A stretch of DNA of 64,000 bases from CBDHDJ01 sp965261645. GTDB taxonomy: Bacteria; Pseudomonadota; Alphaproteobacteria; SHVV01. Under the pieces are notes generated by a model that was given only the letters and a program-made list of their open reading frames with translations, searched no databases and had not been told where the DNA came from. Positions 26,832 through 35,179 of the stretch are shown here, piece after piece. Position 1 is the stretch's first letter. Every line of letters begins with the position of its first letter. Both the position numbers and the translations under genes were made by a program. The DNA is taken from NCBI GenBank assembly GCA_965261645.1, contig CBDHDJ010000001.1, forward strand, positions 1-64,000. Direction: 5' to 3'.

Positions 26832-27061
26832 ACTATTCCCCTGCCTCAGGAGAAACCCTATGTATTTTCTAGTTAATGTATAATAGAAGAGTACTAACTA
26901 CGATATATTGTAGGTTCTTGCCCGATTGATGCTGTCAAAATGAAGCTTGGTCACGTGCTAATCGTGCTCCGACACTGGCTGTTCATGGCCCACCGGGGCG
27001 CATAACCATGCGGAACCCCTCACGCCCCGCCCCTGATCTTCAGGAGCTATACCCGAAAGTT

Positions 27062-28862
27062 GACGGGGCGGTAAAAAGTCGATTCCTCATGAGAGTCGGC
27101 TGGGTTATAATTGTGCATGTTTACTTTACGCGACCGACGGACCGGAGAATTGTTTGATCGCTGGTCCTATTTCGGGGACAAACGTCGGCGCCTGATGGAG
27201 CAATCCTGGGCCGGGGTTTTTCGGAACCATCTGCTTGTCGAACTTCCGGTTGACGATCTTTGCCGTCACCTTGATGAACGCATGGGCCGACCATCGAAGG
27301 ATCTACACGTTGTCATCGGGGTCTTGCTTTTGCAGCAGCTGCACGATCTGAGCGATGCAGAGACCGTCGAGGCCCTGGCCTTCAATATGGCGTGGCACTA
27401 TGCCTTGGACGTGCGCAGCGAAGCGGACAGCTATTTCTGTGAGAAAACCCTGCGCAACTATCGCCGTCTGTTTATCGAACAAGGTCTCGATGAATTGCTG
27501 TTCCGGTGTTTGACGGATCGGATGGTGCAGGGATTCTCTGTCGATACCAGCCACCAACGCATGGATTCGACGGCCCTTCGTTCGGCGATGCGGGCGCTGA
27601 CACGACTTGGTATCGTTGTTGAGAGCATCTCGAAGTTTGCCCGTGAGCTTGAGCGATATCATCCCGGTCTGCACGAGCAGATCAGCAAGGAGGTGATCCG
27701 CCGCTATGTCGATCGCGAGGGCAATGGCGCGTTCGCGAATACGGCGCCGAGTGTTTCAAAACGGCGCCTCGGCGAAGCGGGTCAGGATCTCCTAGCCCTG
27801 GTGCTGCAATTCCGTGACACGGCGGCGGCAAAGCTTTCCAGTTTTGCGATCCTGGAGAGGGTTCTGCGCGATCAGTTCGAGATCGTTGATGATGAGTGTG
27901 GCGATCGTGACGCAAAGCGCGCCGCGATTCGAGATCCAAAGGATGTGCCGTGCGATACCGTCGGCAATCCGGCCGACCCGGACGCGAGCTACAACGCGCA
28001 CAAGGGTCAGGGATACATGGCGCAGATCGTCGAAACCTATTGTGAAGATGACAGTAACGAGGCGGTTGCCGCGACACCGGACCTCATCACCCACGTGGAG
28101 GTCCACAAGATGACGGTGCATGACGGCTATCGCTTGGCCGATGCGCTGGATGATCTGAGCGAGCGCGCGCTGACGCCGACGGTGATGCTGGGTGATTCAC
28201 ATTACGGTTCCAGTGACAACATGGCTCTGACGCGCGAACAGAACATCAATCTCGTGGCGCCCGCGCGACCGCCGAAAGGCGCCGTCTCGGGACGGTTGAC
28301 GTTGGAGGATTTCACTCTCAACGAAGAAGGCTTGGTCTTGCGCTGTCCCAATAACGTCGAACCGGTTTCAGCCTCGCTCGCCAAAGCCAAGCTGCAGGCC
28401 CGTTTCGACCTCTCCATCTGCCAAAAATGTCCCGATATACTGCGATGTCCCGTGCAGGCGGCCAAGCGTGGCGGCCAATTTTCCCGCTTTCAATATACCC
28501 CGGCCAGGGCTGCCAACCAAAAGCGCCGGCTTTATGAACAAAGCGATGCCTTCCGCGACGTCTACAGATGGCGGGCCGGCATAGAAGCGACCATGTCGCG
28601 ATTAAAGTACCAGATGAACCTGGCTCACCTACGCATTCGCGGCATGCCGGCCATGCGCTACGTGGTCAATCTGCGTGCCCTCGGCCTCAATATCCGACGC
28701 AGCGCGGCAATCGCACCATAAAAAACGAAGCCAAGGAGAAGCCAAGGATAGGTGATATCAGGCTTTATCCACCAGCAACGCGGAGACAGGCAAATATTCT
28801 TCACCGAACCGCAAAGACCTGTACAAGCACGCCATCGGCCAACAACTTTTTACCGCCCCGTC
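27062..28862 (+). mobile_element. IS1182-like element (536-residue transposase)
   Basis: 1801 bp with inverted ends GACGGGGCGGTAAAAAGT, inserted in the terminal repeat of IS256 copy B. Flanked by the 7-bp direct repeat GAAAGTT (27055-27061 and 28863-28869); a single GAAAGTT restores the IS256 end. Confidence 0.88.
27117..28721 (+). CDS. DDE transposase, IS1182-like
   Basis: 534 residues from ATG 27117 (a TTG two codons earlier is also possible). The N-terminal DUF772-like region (MGRPSKDLHVVIGVLLLQQL, ALAFNMAWHYALDV) precedes a DDE_Tnp_1-type core with Asp in VDTSHQRMDSTALRSAM, Asp in VMLGDSHYGSSDN and Glu in WRAGIEATMSRLKY. A cysteine cluster (CQKCPDILRCPVQAA) lies between the last two. The family is IS1182-like by architecture, but the 7-bp duplication is not one I associate firmly with that family, so assignment is tentative. 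The coding sequence is intact. Confidence 0.8.
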   Translation: MFTLRDRRTGELFDRWSYFGDKRRRLMEQSWAGVFRNHLLVELPVDDLCRHLDERMGRPSKDLHVVIGVLLLQQLHDLSDAETVEALAFNMAWHYALDVRSEADSYFCEKTLRNYRRLFIEQGLDELLFRCLTDRMVQGFSVDTSHQRMDSTALRSAMRALTRLGIVVESISKFARELERYHPGLHEQISKEVIRRYVDREGNGAFANTAPSVSKRRLGEAGQDLLALVLQFRDTAAAKLSSFAILERVLRDQFEIVDDECGDRDAKRAAIRDPKDVPCDTVGNPADPDASYNAHKGQGYMAQIVETYCEDDSNEAVAATPDLITHVEVHKMTVHDGYRLADALDDLSERALTPTVMLGDSHYGSSDNMALTREQNINLVAPARPPKGAVSGRLTLEDFTLNEEGLVLRCPNNVEPVSASLAKAKLQARFDLSICQKCPDILRCPVQAAKRGGQFSRFQYTPARAANQKRRLYEQSDAFRDVYRWRAGIEATMSRLKYQMNLAHLRIRGMPAMRYVVNLRALGLNIRRSAAIAP

Positions 28863-28944
28863 GAAAGTTGGTGATGGGATGAGATGAGGGCGGCGTATCC
28901 TGGCGATGTTGGAGTCGCCATTTTCCACGAAGGAGGGATACGCC

Positions 28945-30195
28945 ATGAGAGAGGATACAGTCGTCCAGCTTCGCCAACCTGGATCATTTGAGGACGATCC
29001 GCTGACGGAGGTTTTGCGTCTTGGTGCGCGGCGTTTACTTGGGCAAGCGGTGGCGGCGGAAGTTGCCGGTTTTGTCGAGGCGTATGCGCATCTGACGGAC
29101 TCGGCCGGCCGCCGTCGGATCGTACGCCACGGGCATTTGCCGGAGCGCGAGATCCAGACCGGCATTGGTCCGGTTGCGGTGCGCTGTCCCAGGGTGCGCG
29201 ACCGAGGCGCCGGCGAGACGGGGCCGCGGGTTCGCTTCACCTCACGGATCTTGCCTCCCTATCTCAGGCGCGCCAAGTCGATCGAGGAACTCCTGCCCTG
29301 GCTTTATCTGAAGGGCATCTCCACGGGCGATTTCTGCGCGGCGCTTGCGGCGCTCTTGGGGCCCGAGGCGCCGGGGCTCTCGGCCTCGACCATTGCCCGC
29401 CTCAAGGAGGTCTGGCAAGGCGAGCTGGAGCATTGGCAACGGCGCGATCTCTCGGCCAAGCGTTATGTCTACTTCTGGGCCGAGGGCGTCTACTTCTCAC
29501 CACGGCTCGACCATGACAAGCAATGCATGTGCGTGATCATCGGTGCCGACGAGCTGGGCCGCAAGGAGCTGCTGGCGATCGCCGACGGCTACCGGGAGAG
29601 CGCCCAGTCCTGGCGCGAAGTGCTGCTCGATCTCAAGCGCCGCGGCCTGGCGATTGCGCCCGAGCTGGCCACCGGCGACGGGGCGCTCGGTTTCTGGAAA
29701 GCCTTGCGCGAGGTCTACGGGACGACGCGCGAGCAGCGCTGTTGGGTGCACAAGACCGCCAACGTGCTCAACAAGCTCCCGAAGTCCGTCCAGCCACGCG
29801 CCAAGCAGCACCTACAGGACATCTGGATGGCCGAGACCCGCGCGGTGGCCGAGAAGGCCTTCGACTTCTTCCTCGAGGCCTATGGCCCCAAGTACGACAA
29901 AGCGGTGGCCTGCCTGGCCAAGGACCGCGACGTGTTGCTCGCCTTCTACGACTTCCCGGCCGAGCACTGGAAGCACATTCGCACCACCAATCCCATCGAA
30001 AGCACCTTTGCGACCGTGCGCCTCAGGACCACCAAGACCAAGGGCTGCCTCAGCCGCATGACGGCGCTCACCATGGTCTTCAAGCTGTGCCAGTCGGCCA
30101 GCAAGAAGTGGCGTCGCCTGGACGGCTCGAACCAGATCGCCGACATCATTCAAGGCGTCAAATTCAAGGACGGAGAAAAGCTAGCAGGCTGCTGA
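28945..30195 (+). CDS. IS256-family transposase, copy B, altered C-terminus
   Basis: Start at ATG 28945 (MREDTVVQLRQPG), preceded by AAGGAGGG at good spacing; the frame is open from 28906. Mutator-type transposase, about 416 residues. The acidic residues expected for DDE are Asp in TGDGALGFW and Glu in NPIESTFATVRLR. The position normally held by the first Asp is Glu (YFWAEGVYFSP). The last residues differ from copy C because an IS5 element enters at 30184: KDGEKLTERAA has become KDGEKLAGC. The catalytic part is whole, but the terminal repeats of this copy are split. Confidence 0.88.
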   Translation: MREDTVVQLRQPGSFEDDPLTEVLRLGARRLLGQAVAAEVAGFVEAYAHLTDSAGRRRIVRHGHLPEREIQTGIGPVAVRCPRVRDRGAGETGPRVRFTSRILPPYLRRAKSIEELLPWLYLKGISTGDFCAALAALLGPEAPGLSASTIARLKEVWQGELEHWQRRDLSAKRYVYFWAEGVYFSPRLDHDKQCMCVIIGADELGRKELLAIADGYRESAQSWREVLLDLKRRGLAIAPELATGDGALGFWKALREVYGTTREQRCWVHKTANVLNKLPKSVQPRAKQHLQDIWMAETRAVAEKAFDFFLEAYGPKYDKAVACLAKDRDVLLAFYDFPAEHWKHIRTTNPIESTFATVRLRTTKTKGCLSRMTALTMVFKLCQSASKKWRRLDGSNQIADIIQGVKFKDGEKLAGC

Positions 30196-30258
30196 AAAAG
30201 TCCTCGCATTTGCAGTTGTGACATGATTCTGTGATTCCTTCGGGTGATGGAGGATGGC

Positions 30259-31380
30259 ATGCGGGGTCGAGATCAAAGCAGTGGCAATTTATTCAGCTAC
30301 GTAGACTTGGAAGAGCGTGTTCCGGATGATCATCCGCTGCGTCTGATCCGTGAGATCGTGAACGACGTATTGGGGTCTCTATCTTCGGAGTTCGAGACGC
30401 TTTATTCCCACATGGGTCGCCCATCGATCCCGCCGGAGAAGCTTCTTCGAGCGTTACTGTTGCAGGTGTTTTATTCGATCCGCTCGGAGCGTCAGCTGAT
30501 GGAGCAGCTAAACTTCAACATGCTGTTTCGCTGGTTTGTGGGGCTTGGGCTGGACGATGGCGTGTGGGACGCCAGCGCGTTCTGCCACAACCGGGACCGT
30601 CTTCTGGAGGCGGAGGTTTCGGCGCAGCTGCTTGCGGGGGTTATCCAGCACCACAAGGTACGGGGACTATTGAGCCGGGATCATTTTTCGGTAGACGGAA
30701 CATTGATCGAGGCCTGGGCGTCGATGAAGAGCTTTCGTCCCAAAGGTGAGGACGATGGCGACGGGGGATCGGGGCGCAACGCCGAGCGGGATTTTCATGG
30801 CGAGAAACGCTCGAACGCGACCCATGCAAGCACCACTGATCCGGACGCCCGGCTTTATCGCAAGGGTAATGGCCGGGAAAGCAAGCTGTGTTACATGGGC
30901 CATGCGCTGACGGAGAACCGCCATGGTCTGGCAGTCGGCGGCGGCGTGACCATTGCGTCGGGCACGGCGGAACGCGAAGCCGCCCTTGATCTGATCGACA
31001 GGCATCGCCCGGTGGAGAGTAGAGGCGGCCCGCGTCGGATCACGGTGGGCGGGGACAAGGGTTTTGACGTCGCGGATTTTGTCGAGGAACTGCGGCACCG
31101 CAAGGTGACCCCCCATATCGCCGTCCAGGACCACGTCACCAAGACCGGCAAGCGGCGCAAGACCAAGATAGACGGGCGCACGACGCGCCATCCCGGTTAC
31201 GGCGTCAGCCAACGTTGCCGTAAGCGCATCGAGGAGGTCTTCGGCTGGGTCAAGACGAGCGCGGGATTGAGCAAGACCAAATTCCGGGGCCGCCACCGGG
31301 TCGACGCTTCGTTCACCCTGGCCTTGGCCGCCTACAACCTCGTCCGACTACCCAGACTGCTGGCGGAGGCGCCAACATGA
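30259..31380 (+). CDS. IS5-family transposase
   Basis: About 373 residues from ATG 30259 (MRGRDQSSGNLFSYVDLE); in-frame starts exist at 30244 and 30247. The N-terminal DUF772 region (GRPSIPPEKLLRALLLQVFY, RWFVGLGLDDGVWD) is followed by the DDE core: Asp in FSVDGTLIEAWAS, Asp in TVGGDKGFDVADF and Glu in RKRIEEVFGWVKT. Intact. Its stop overlaps a small downstream frame by ATGA. Confidence 0.88.
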   Translation: MRGRDQSSGNLFSYVDLEERVPDDHPLRLIREIVNDVLGSLSSEFETLYSHMGRPSIPPEKLLRALLLQVFYSIRSERQLMEQLNFNMLFRWFVGLGLDDGVWDASAFCHNRDRLLEAEVSAQLLAGVIQHHKVRGLLSRDHFSVDGTLIEAWASMKSFRPKGEDDGDGGSGRNAERDFHGEKRSNATHASTTDPDARLYRKGNGRESKLCYMGHALTENRHGLAVGGGVTIASGTAEREAALDLIDRHRPVESRGGPRRITVGGDKGFDVADFVEELRHRKVTPHIAVQDHVTKTGKRRKTKIDGRTTRHPGYGVSQRCRKRIEEVFGWVKTSAGLSKTKFRGRHRVDASFTLALAAYNLVRLPRLLAEAPT

Positions 31381-31538
31381 CGGGCGATGCCGGCACGCCG
31401 CTGACCGCAAAGTGGCAGATCATCGAACTGGATGAAGCCCAGGGCATCGGATCGGTCGAGATTGAAGACGGTTTCACCCTAAGACACGAAATCTCATTTC
31501 ATTTCGGCGATGAATCCGAGTTCAAGGCCCGGCAATGA
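31377..31538 (+). CDS. Small ORF inside the IS5 element, overlapping the transposase stop
   Basis: 53 codons starting at ATG 31377, which overlaps the transposase stop (ATGA), and ending in TGA at 31536-31538, just before the terminal repeat. The product is acidic (ends GFTLRHEISFHFGDESEFKA then RQ). The ATGA junction suggests translational coupling. I do not recognise the protein. It could be a chance frame, but it fills the space between transposase and inverted repeat almost exactly. Confidence 0.4.
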   Translation: MTGDAGTPLTAKWQIIELDEAQGIGSVEIEDGFTLRHEISFHFGDESEFKARQ

Positions 31539-31560
31539 TGACTTTTTCAGCAGCCTGCTA

Positions 31561-32614
31561 GAGCATTTTCTGAGCTGACGGATTCTTTTTGGGATTCCCA
31601 TGGGATCGAATTTCTGATTCAAGATGTGGGCTGGTGGAGGAGGCCAGGCTGCATGACGAAACCTCTTTCCAATGATCTTCGAGAACGGCTTGTATCGGCG
31701 GTTGACAGCGGCCTGTCGCGGCGCTCGGCGGCGCGCCGCTTCGGGGTTGCGGCCTCGACGGCGATCAAATGGGTGAATCGGTGGCGGCGGACGGGCGATG
31801 TCGGGCCTAGGCCGCAAGGCGGTGACCACCGCTTGCACCGGATCGAGGCCCATGCCGAGGAAATCCTGGCGCTGGTTGACGAGACGCCGGACATCACCTT
31901 GGGCGAGATCGCGGCACACCTGGACGCGGGGCATGGCTTGACGGTGGCCCAAAGCACGGTCTGGCGGCTGCTCGACCGGCACGGCATGACGTTCAAAAAA
32001 CACCGTACACGCCTGCGAGCAACAGCGAGCTGACGTCCTGCGCCGCCGGCAGGCCTGGTTCGACGCCCAACCCGATCTGAAGCCCGAGCGGCTGGTGTTC
32101 ATTGACGAGACCGGCGCTTCGACCAAGATGGCCCGGCGTTACGGCCGGGCGCCACGGGGCGAGCGTTGCCAAGCACCGGTGCCTCATGGACACTGGAAGA
32201 CGACGACCTTCGTTGGCGCGCTCCGCCTTGAAGGCATGACCGCGCCCATGGTGCTCGACGGTGCCATGCATGGTGCCGCCTTCCTCGCTTATGTGGAGCA
32301 GGTCTTGGTCCCGACGCTCAAACCCGGCGATATCGTGGTGATGGATAACTTACCCGCCCACAAACCCATCGCCGTGCGCACGGCCATCGAAGTCGCCGCG
32401 GCAGAGTTGCGCTTCCTGCCGCCCTACAGCCCTGACTTTAACCCCATTGAAATGGCCTTCTCCAAGCTCAAGGCTTTCCTCAAAAAGACCGCCGCCCGAA
32501 CCGTCGATGACCTCTGGGACGCCATCGCCCAAGGCATCGACACCTTCACACCAACGGAATGCGAAAACTACTTCGCTGCTGCCGGCTATGGCCGCAAATG
32601 ATAGGAAACCGCTC
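31561..32614 (+). mobile_element. IS630-family element 2
   Basis: 1054 bp, ends GAGCATTTTC and, inverted, GAGCGGTTTCC, flanked by TA (31559-31560 and 32615-32616). It sits directly against the right end of the IS5 element, having used that element's TA duplication as target. It is different in sequence from IS630 element 1. Confidence 0.88.
31653..32601 (+). CDS. IS630-family transposase in two frames
   Basis: Frame A (31653-32033, MTKPLSNDLRERLVSAV) has the helix-turn-helix (SRRSAARRFGVAASTAIKWV) and linker. Frame B (to 32601) has the DDE core: Asp in VFIDETGAST, Asp in VVMDNLPAHKP and Glu in SPDFNPIEMAFSKLK. The frames meet at TTCAAAAAAC (A run 31995-32000, six A). Frame B lies one base ahead of (+1 to) frame A. 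An ordinary -1 slip would need seven A, so one A may have been lost here, or expression relies on +1 or slippage. Whether it is active is uncertain. Confidence 0.78.
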
Positions 32615-34437
32615 TAACCGAACGCGCCGCCTGAAACCTGCGTCACCAACTTTTGACAATAGCTCGATCTTCAGTCATCGCCTGCTCCGCACGCGCCGCC
32701 GCGCGCCGCGCTGCGTGGGATGGCGATCGCGGGAGGGGCCTTGGCACTCTTTTTGTGCATGACATCGCCGAGCCTACCCGCAGCGCTGGTGGGGCCGGGT
32801 GTTGAGATCGCCGCCGTCGCCATCGATGAAGACGAGCCCACTCCCAAACAGCGCGCCAAACGGGAACGCGGCCTCATCCGGCAGATTCAAAAGACGTTGA
32901 CCGAGCTCGGGTTCTACACCGGCCCGATCGACGGGGTATCGAGTGAGCGTACAAGAGAGGCGATCCGCCTCTACCAGAAACGCTCCAACCTCGAAGTAGA
33001 CGGTCGCGCGACCGACGAACTCCTGGATCAGCTTCACTTCACCGAGCAGGTGAAGAAGCTCCAGGTGCGGCTCCAAGCCGTCAGGGAGGAACAGATCGCG
33101 GCGGCGCGCGAGGCCTTGTTAAGCCAGGAGGCGACGCGCGAGTTGGTCGAGGAGGTCACTGCCGAGGTTGCGGACCCCACCAGGGACTCCGACCAGTGTT
33201 TCGCGGCGCCAACGGCGCGATGCCTGCTCGACGAAGCCTTGGAAAGCGCCAAGGCCATCTTCCGTTAACAGTTTCGCGATTGGGTGCTGGGCGAAATCTT
33301 GATTTTGCAAGCCAAGGCCGGATATTCGGTCGAGGCCTTGGCGACCCTGCGGCGCATCGACGATCCACGCCTCAGCGTCGTCGGCTTGCGCAACGTCACG
33401 CGAGCGCAAGCCGAGGCTGGCTACATCGAGGAAGCGAGAGCAACCGCGGAAACCATTCCCCTGTCGTGGAGTCAGGCCGTAGCGTTGGCGACGGTCGCCA
33501 CGGCCGAGGCCCGGCGCGGGGATATCACCGGCGCCCGCGAAATTGTCGATCGTATCCTGGCGATGGTCAACGAGCCGATGGAACTGCGCCGCCGCGTCGC
33601 CACGTTGGGGCGGCTCGCCGTCAGCCTCGCGCGGGAGAGTGAAGCCGACGCCGCCAATGCGGCCCTCGAACAGGCCATGCGCCTGGTGCGTTCGCCCGAG
33701 GCCGGAAGCAATCGCGAATCCCTCCTGAGCGAAATCGCCACGACGTTGGCCGAAATGGGACGCGTGGACGAGGCGCTCCGCTTGCTCGAGGAGGTCGAGG
33801 ATATCCGTCATCATCCTCCGGTATTGCTCGCCGCCGCCAAGGTGCAGGCGCAGGCAGGGGATGGCGAACAGGCCATTACCACAGTGTCCGAGCTCGACAA
33901 GGACCGCTACCGCGCCTTGATCCTGAGCAAGATTGCGGTGGCGCAGTATCGCACCGGGGCGCATAGCGAGGCCGCGCGAACCATGGCGCAAGCGATTGCG
34001 GCCACCTCGCGTATCGATACCTCGAGGCAGACCTATCCCAAGGATTACGCCTTGAGCCAGATTGCGTTGGCCATGGTGACGATCGACGCCCTGCCCCAGG
34101 CCGTGAGTCTGGCCAGGGAGATTACCGACCGACGCCTCCGCGCTGATGTGCTGTGGACCGCCGCCGCTTACTCACGTCGAGGCGATACGGCCGCGGCCGA
34201 TAAAACGGCGATCCGCGCCAACGACGCGATTGCGGCGATCAGAAGCCCCTCGACCGCGCCTGGGTGCTAAGCAATCTCGCGCGGACCCATGCCGCCGCCG
34301 GCGACCGCGAAGCCGCTCAACGGGCGTTCGACCAGGCACTGGCCACGGCGCGGGACATCACCAGCCCGTGGGCGCGAACCCAGGCCCTGACGAAAGTGGC
34401 GGCGACGCTCATCGAGATGAACTAGGCGGGCGCCTTA

Positions 34438-35089
34438 TCACCCCGCAGACCACGTCACCACGATATCGAAGGCAGCCTGCAACGCATTGGCCTCGAGTTC
34501 CGGCGCTGGGACGAAGGGCACACTGACCTCGTCCCTTAGCCGCGCATCGATCCGCCTGAACAGGAAATCGCGTGCGTTCCCCGGATGATCCTTAATGTAC
34601 AACTGGGTGGTCATCCGTTGGCTCCCCGGCCCCGAGACCGCGAAATGGATATGCGGCGCGCGTCCCGGATAGGGTACGGGCTTGATCGTACGGAAACGAT
34701 AGGCGCCGCTCTTGCCAGCCGTCATCTGGCCGTAACCCTGGAAATTCTCATCCCGATCCCCGGCCCGCCCGCGGACATGGTGGTAAAGCCCACGGGCGTC
34801 GCACTGCCAAATTTCGACACCGGCGCCCGCCACCGGCCGGCCGGCGGCATCGAGGATACGCCCGAACAGTGTGCGTGACTTCACCTTCCGCTTGGGCGTT
34901 GCGGCCCACCACGCGGACCAGATCATTGTCCGCGTCCAGCGGAAACTCGCGCGGATAAAATGGTCCGGCGGGTTGATTGGGCGTCGGTACCAGCTCGGCC
35001 GCGCGGGCCATCGCTGGGTTTGCCAGCGCCGCCAACGCCGAGGCCGCCACAAGGACGCGACGGCGGGACAAAATGGCAGATTCACTCAT
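34438..35089 (-). pseudogene. Intradiol ring-cleavage dioxygenase with twin-arginine signal, frameshifted
   Basis: The N-terminal frame (from 35089) begins MSESAILSRRRVLVAASALA, a twin-arginine-like signal, followed by NQPAGPFYPREFPLDADNDL, typical of protocatechuate 3,4-dioxygenase-like proteins. Near 34875-34890 the frame must change by one base to continue as LFGRILDAAGRPVAGAGVEI. The Fe(III) ligands are then visible: Tyr in CDARGLYHHVRG, Tyr in VPYPGRAPHIHF and the two His of HIHF. It would encode about 216 residues and open catechol-type rings to cis,cis-muconate-type acids. With the shift no full-length protein can be made, unless this is a sequencing error. It lies next to the Rieske genes. 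Confidence 0.8.
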
Positions 35090-35179
35090 GCGACGATGTC
35101 CGATCTTCGCGTATCTGCCGATGGTAGGCGGTATGGGAAGCGCGGAGCCATCAGAATCGCGTGAAGGCCGGTTTCCCTG

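Larger units (their letters stand above)
30184..31558 (+). mobile_element. IS5-family element (378-residue transposase)
   Basis: 1375 bp, ends GCAGGCTGCTGAAAAAGT and its inverse, flanked by TA (30182-30183 and 31559-31560). Inserted in the last codons of IS256 copy B. Confidence 0.88.
27044..32665 (+). mobile_element. IS256-family element, copy B, containing three nested IS elements
   Basis: IS256 ends GAGCTATACCCGAAAG (27044) and GACAATAGCTC (ending 32665), flanked by the perfect 9-bp duplication GATCTTCAG (27035-27043 and 32666-32674). IS256 sequence is present at 27044-27061, 28863-30183 and 32617-32665 only; the rest is three other elements. The 1801-bp IS1182-like element sits in the first terminal repeat. 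An IS5 element and, at its edge, an IS630 element sit in the last codons of the transposase gene. Confidence 0.92.
27008..34425 (+). pseudogene. Exported peptidoglycan-binding-domain / TPR-like protein, broken by an IS nest, a stop and a frameshift
   Basis: Codons 1-12 are at 27008-27043 (MRNPSRPAPDLQ). After the IS256 nest and its 9-bp duplication the frame continues exactly at 32675 (SSPAPHAPPRAALRG), then a hydrophobic signal segment (MAIAGGALALFLCMTS). A peptidoglycan-binding-like domain follows (LIRQIQKTLTELGFYTGPID, TREAIRLYQKRSNLEVDG), then an in-frame TAA at 33266-33268 in the middle of AKAIFR/QFRDWVLGEILILQAKAG. Long alpha-helical TPR-type repeats come next (EALATLRRIDDP, EARATAETIP, GDITGAREIVDRIL, EADAANAALEQAM). 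A frame change near 34240 leads into PLDRAWVLSNLARTHAAAGD and the stop at 34423-34425. Three independent lesions show it is dead. Confidence 0.85.
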
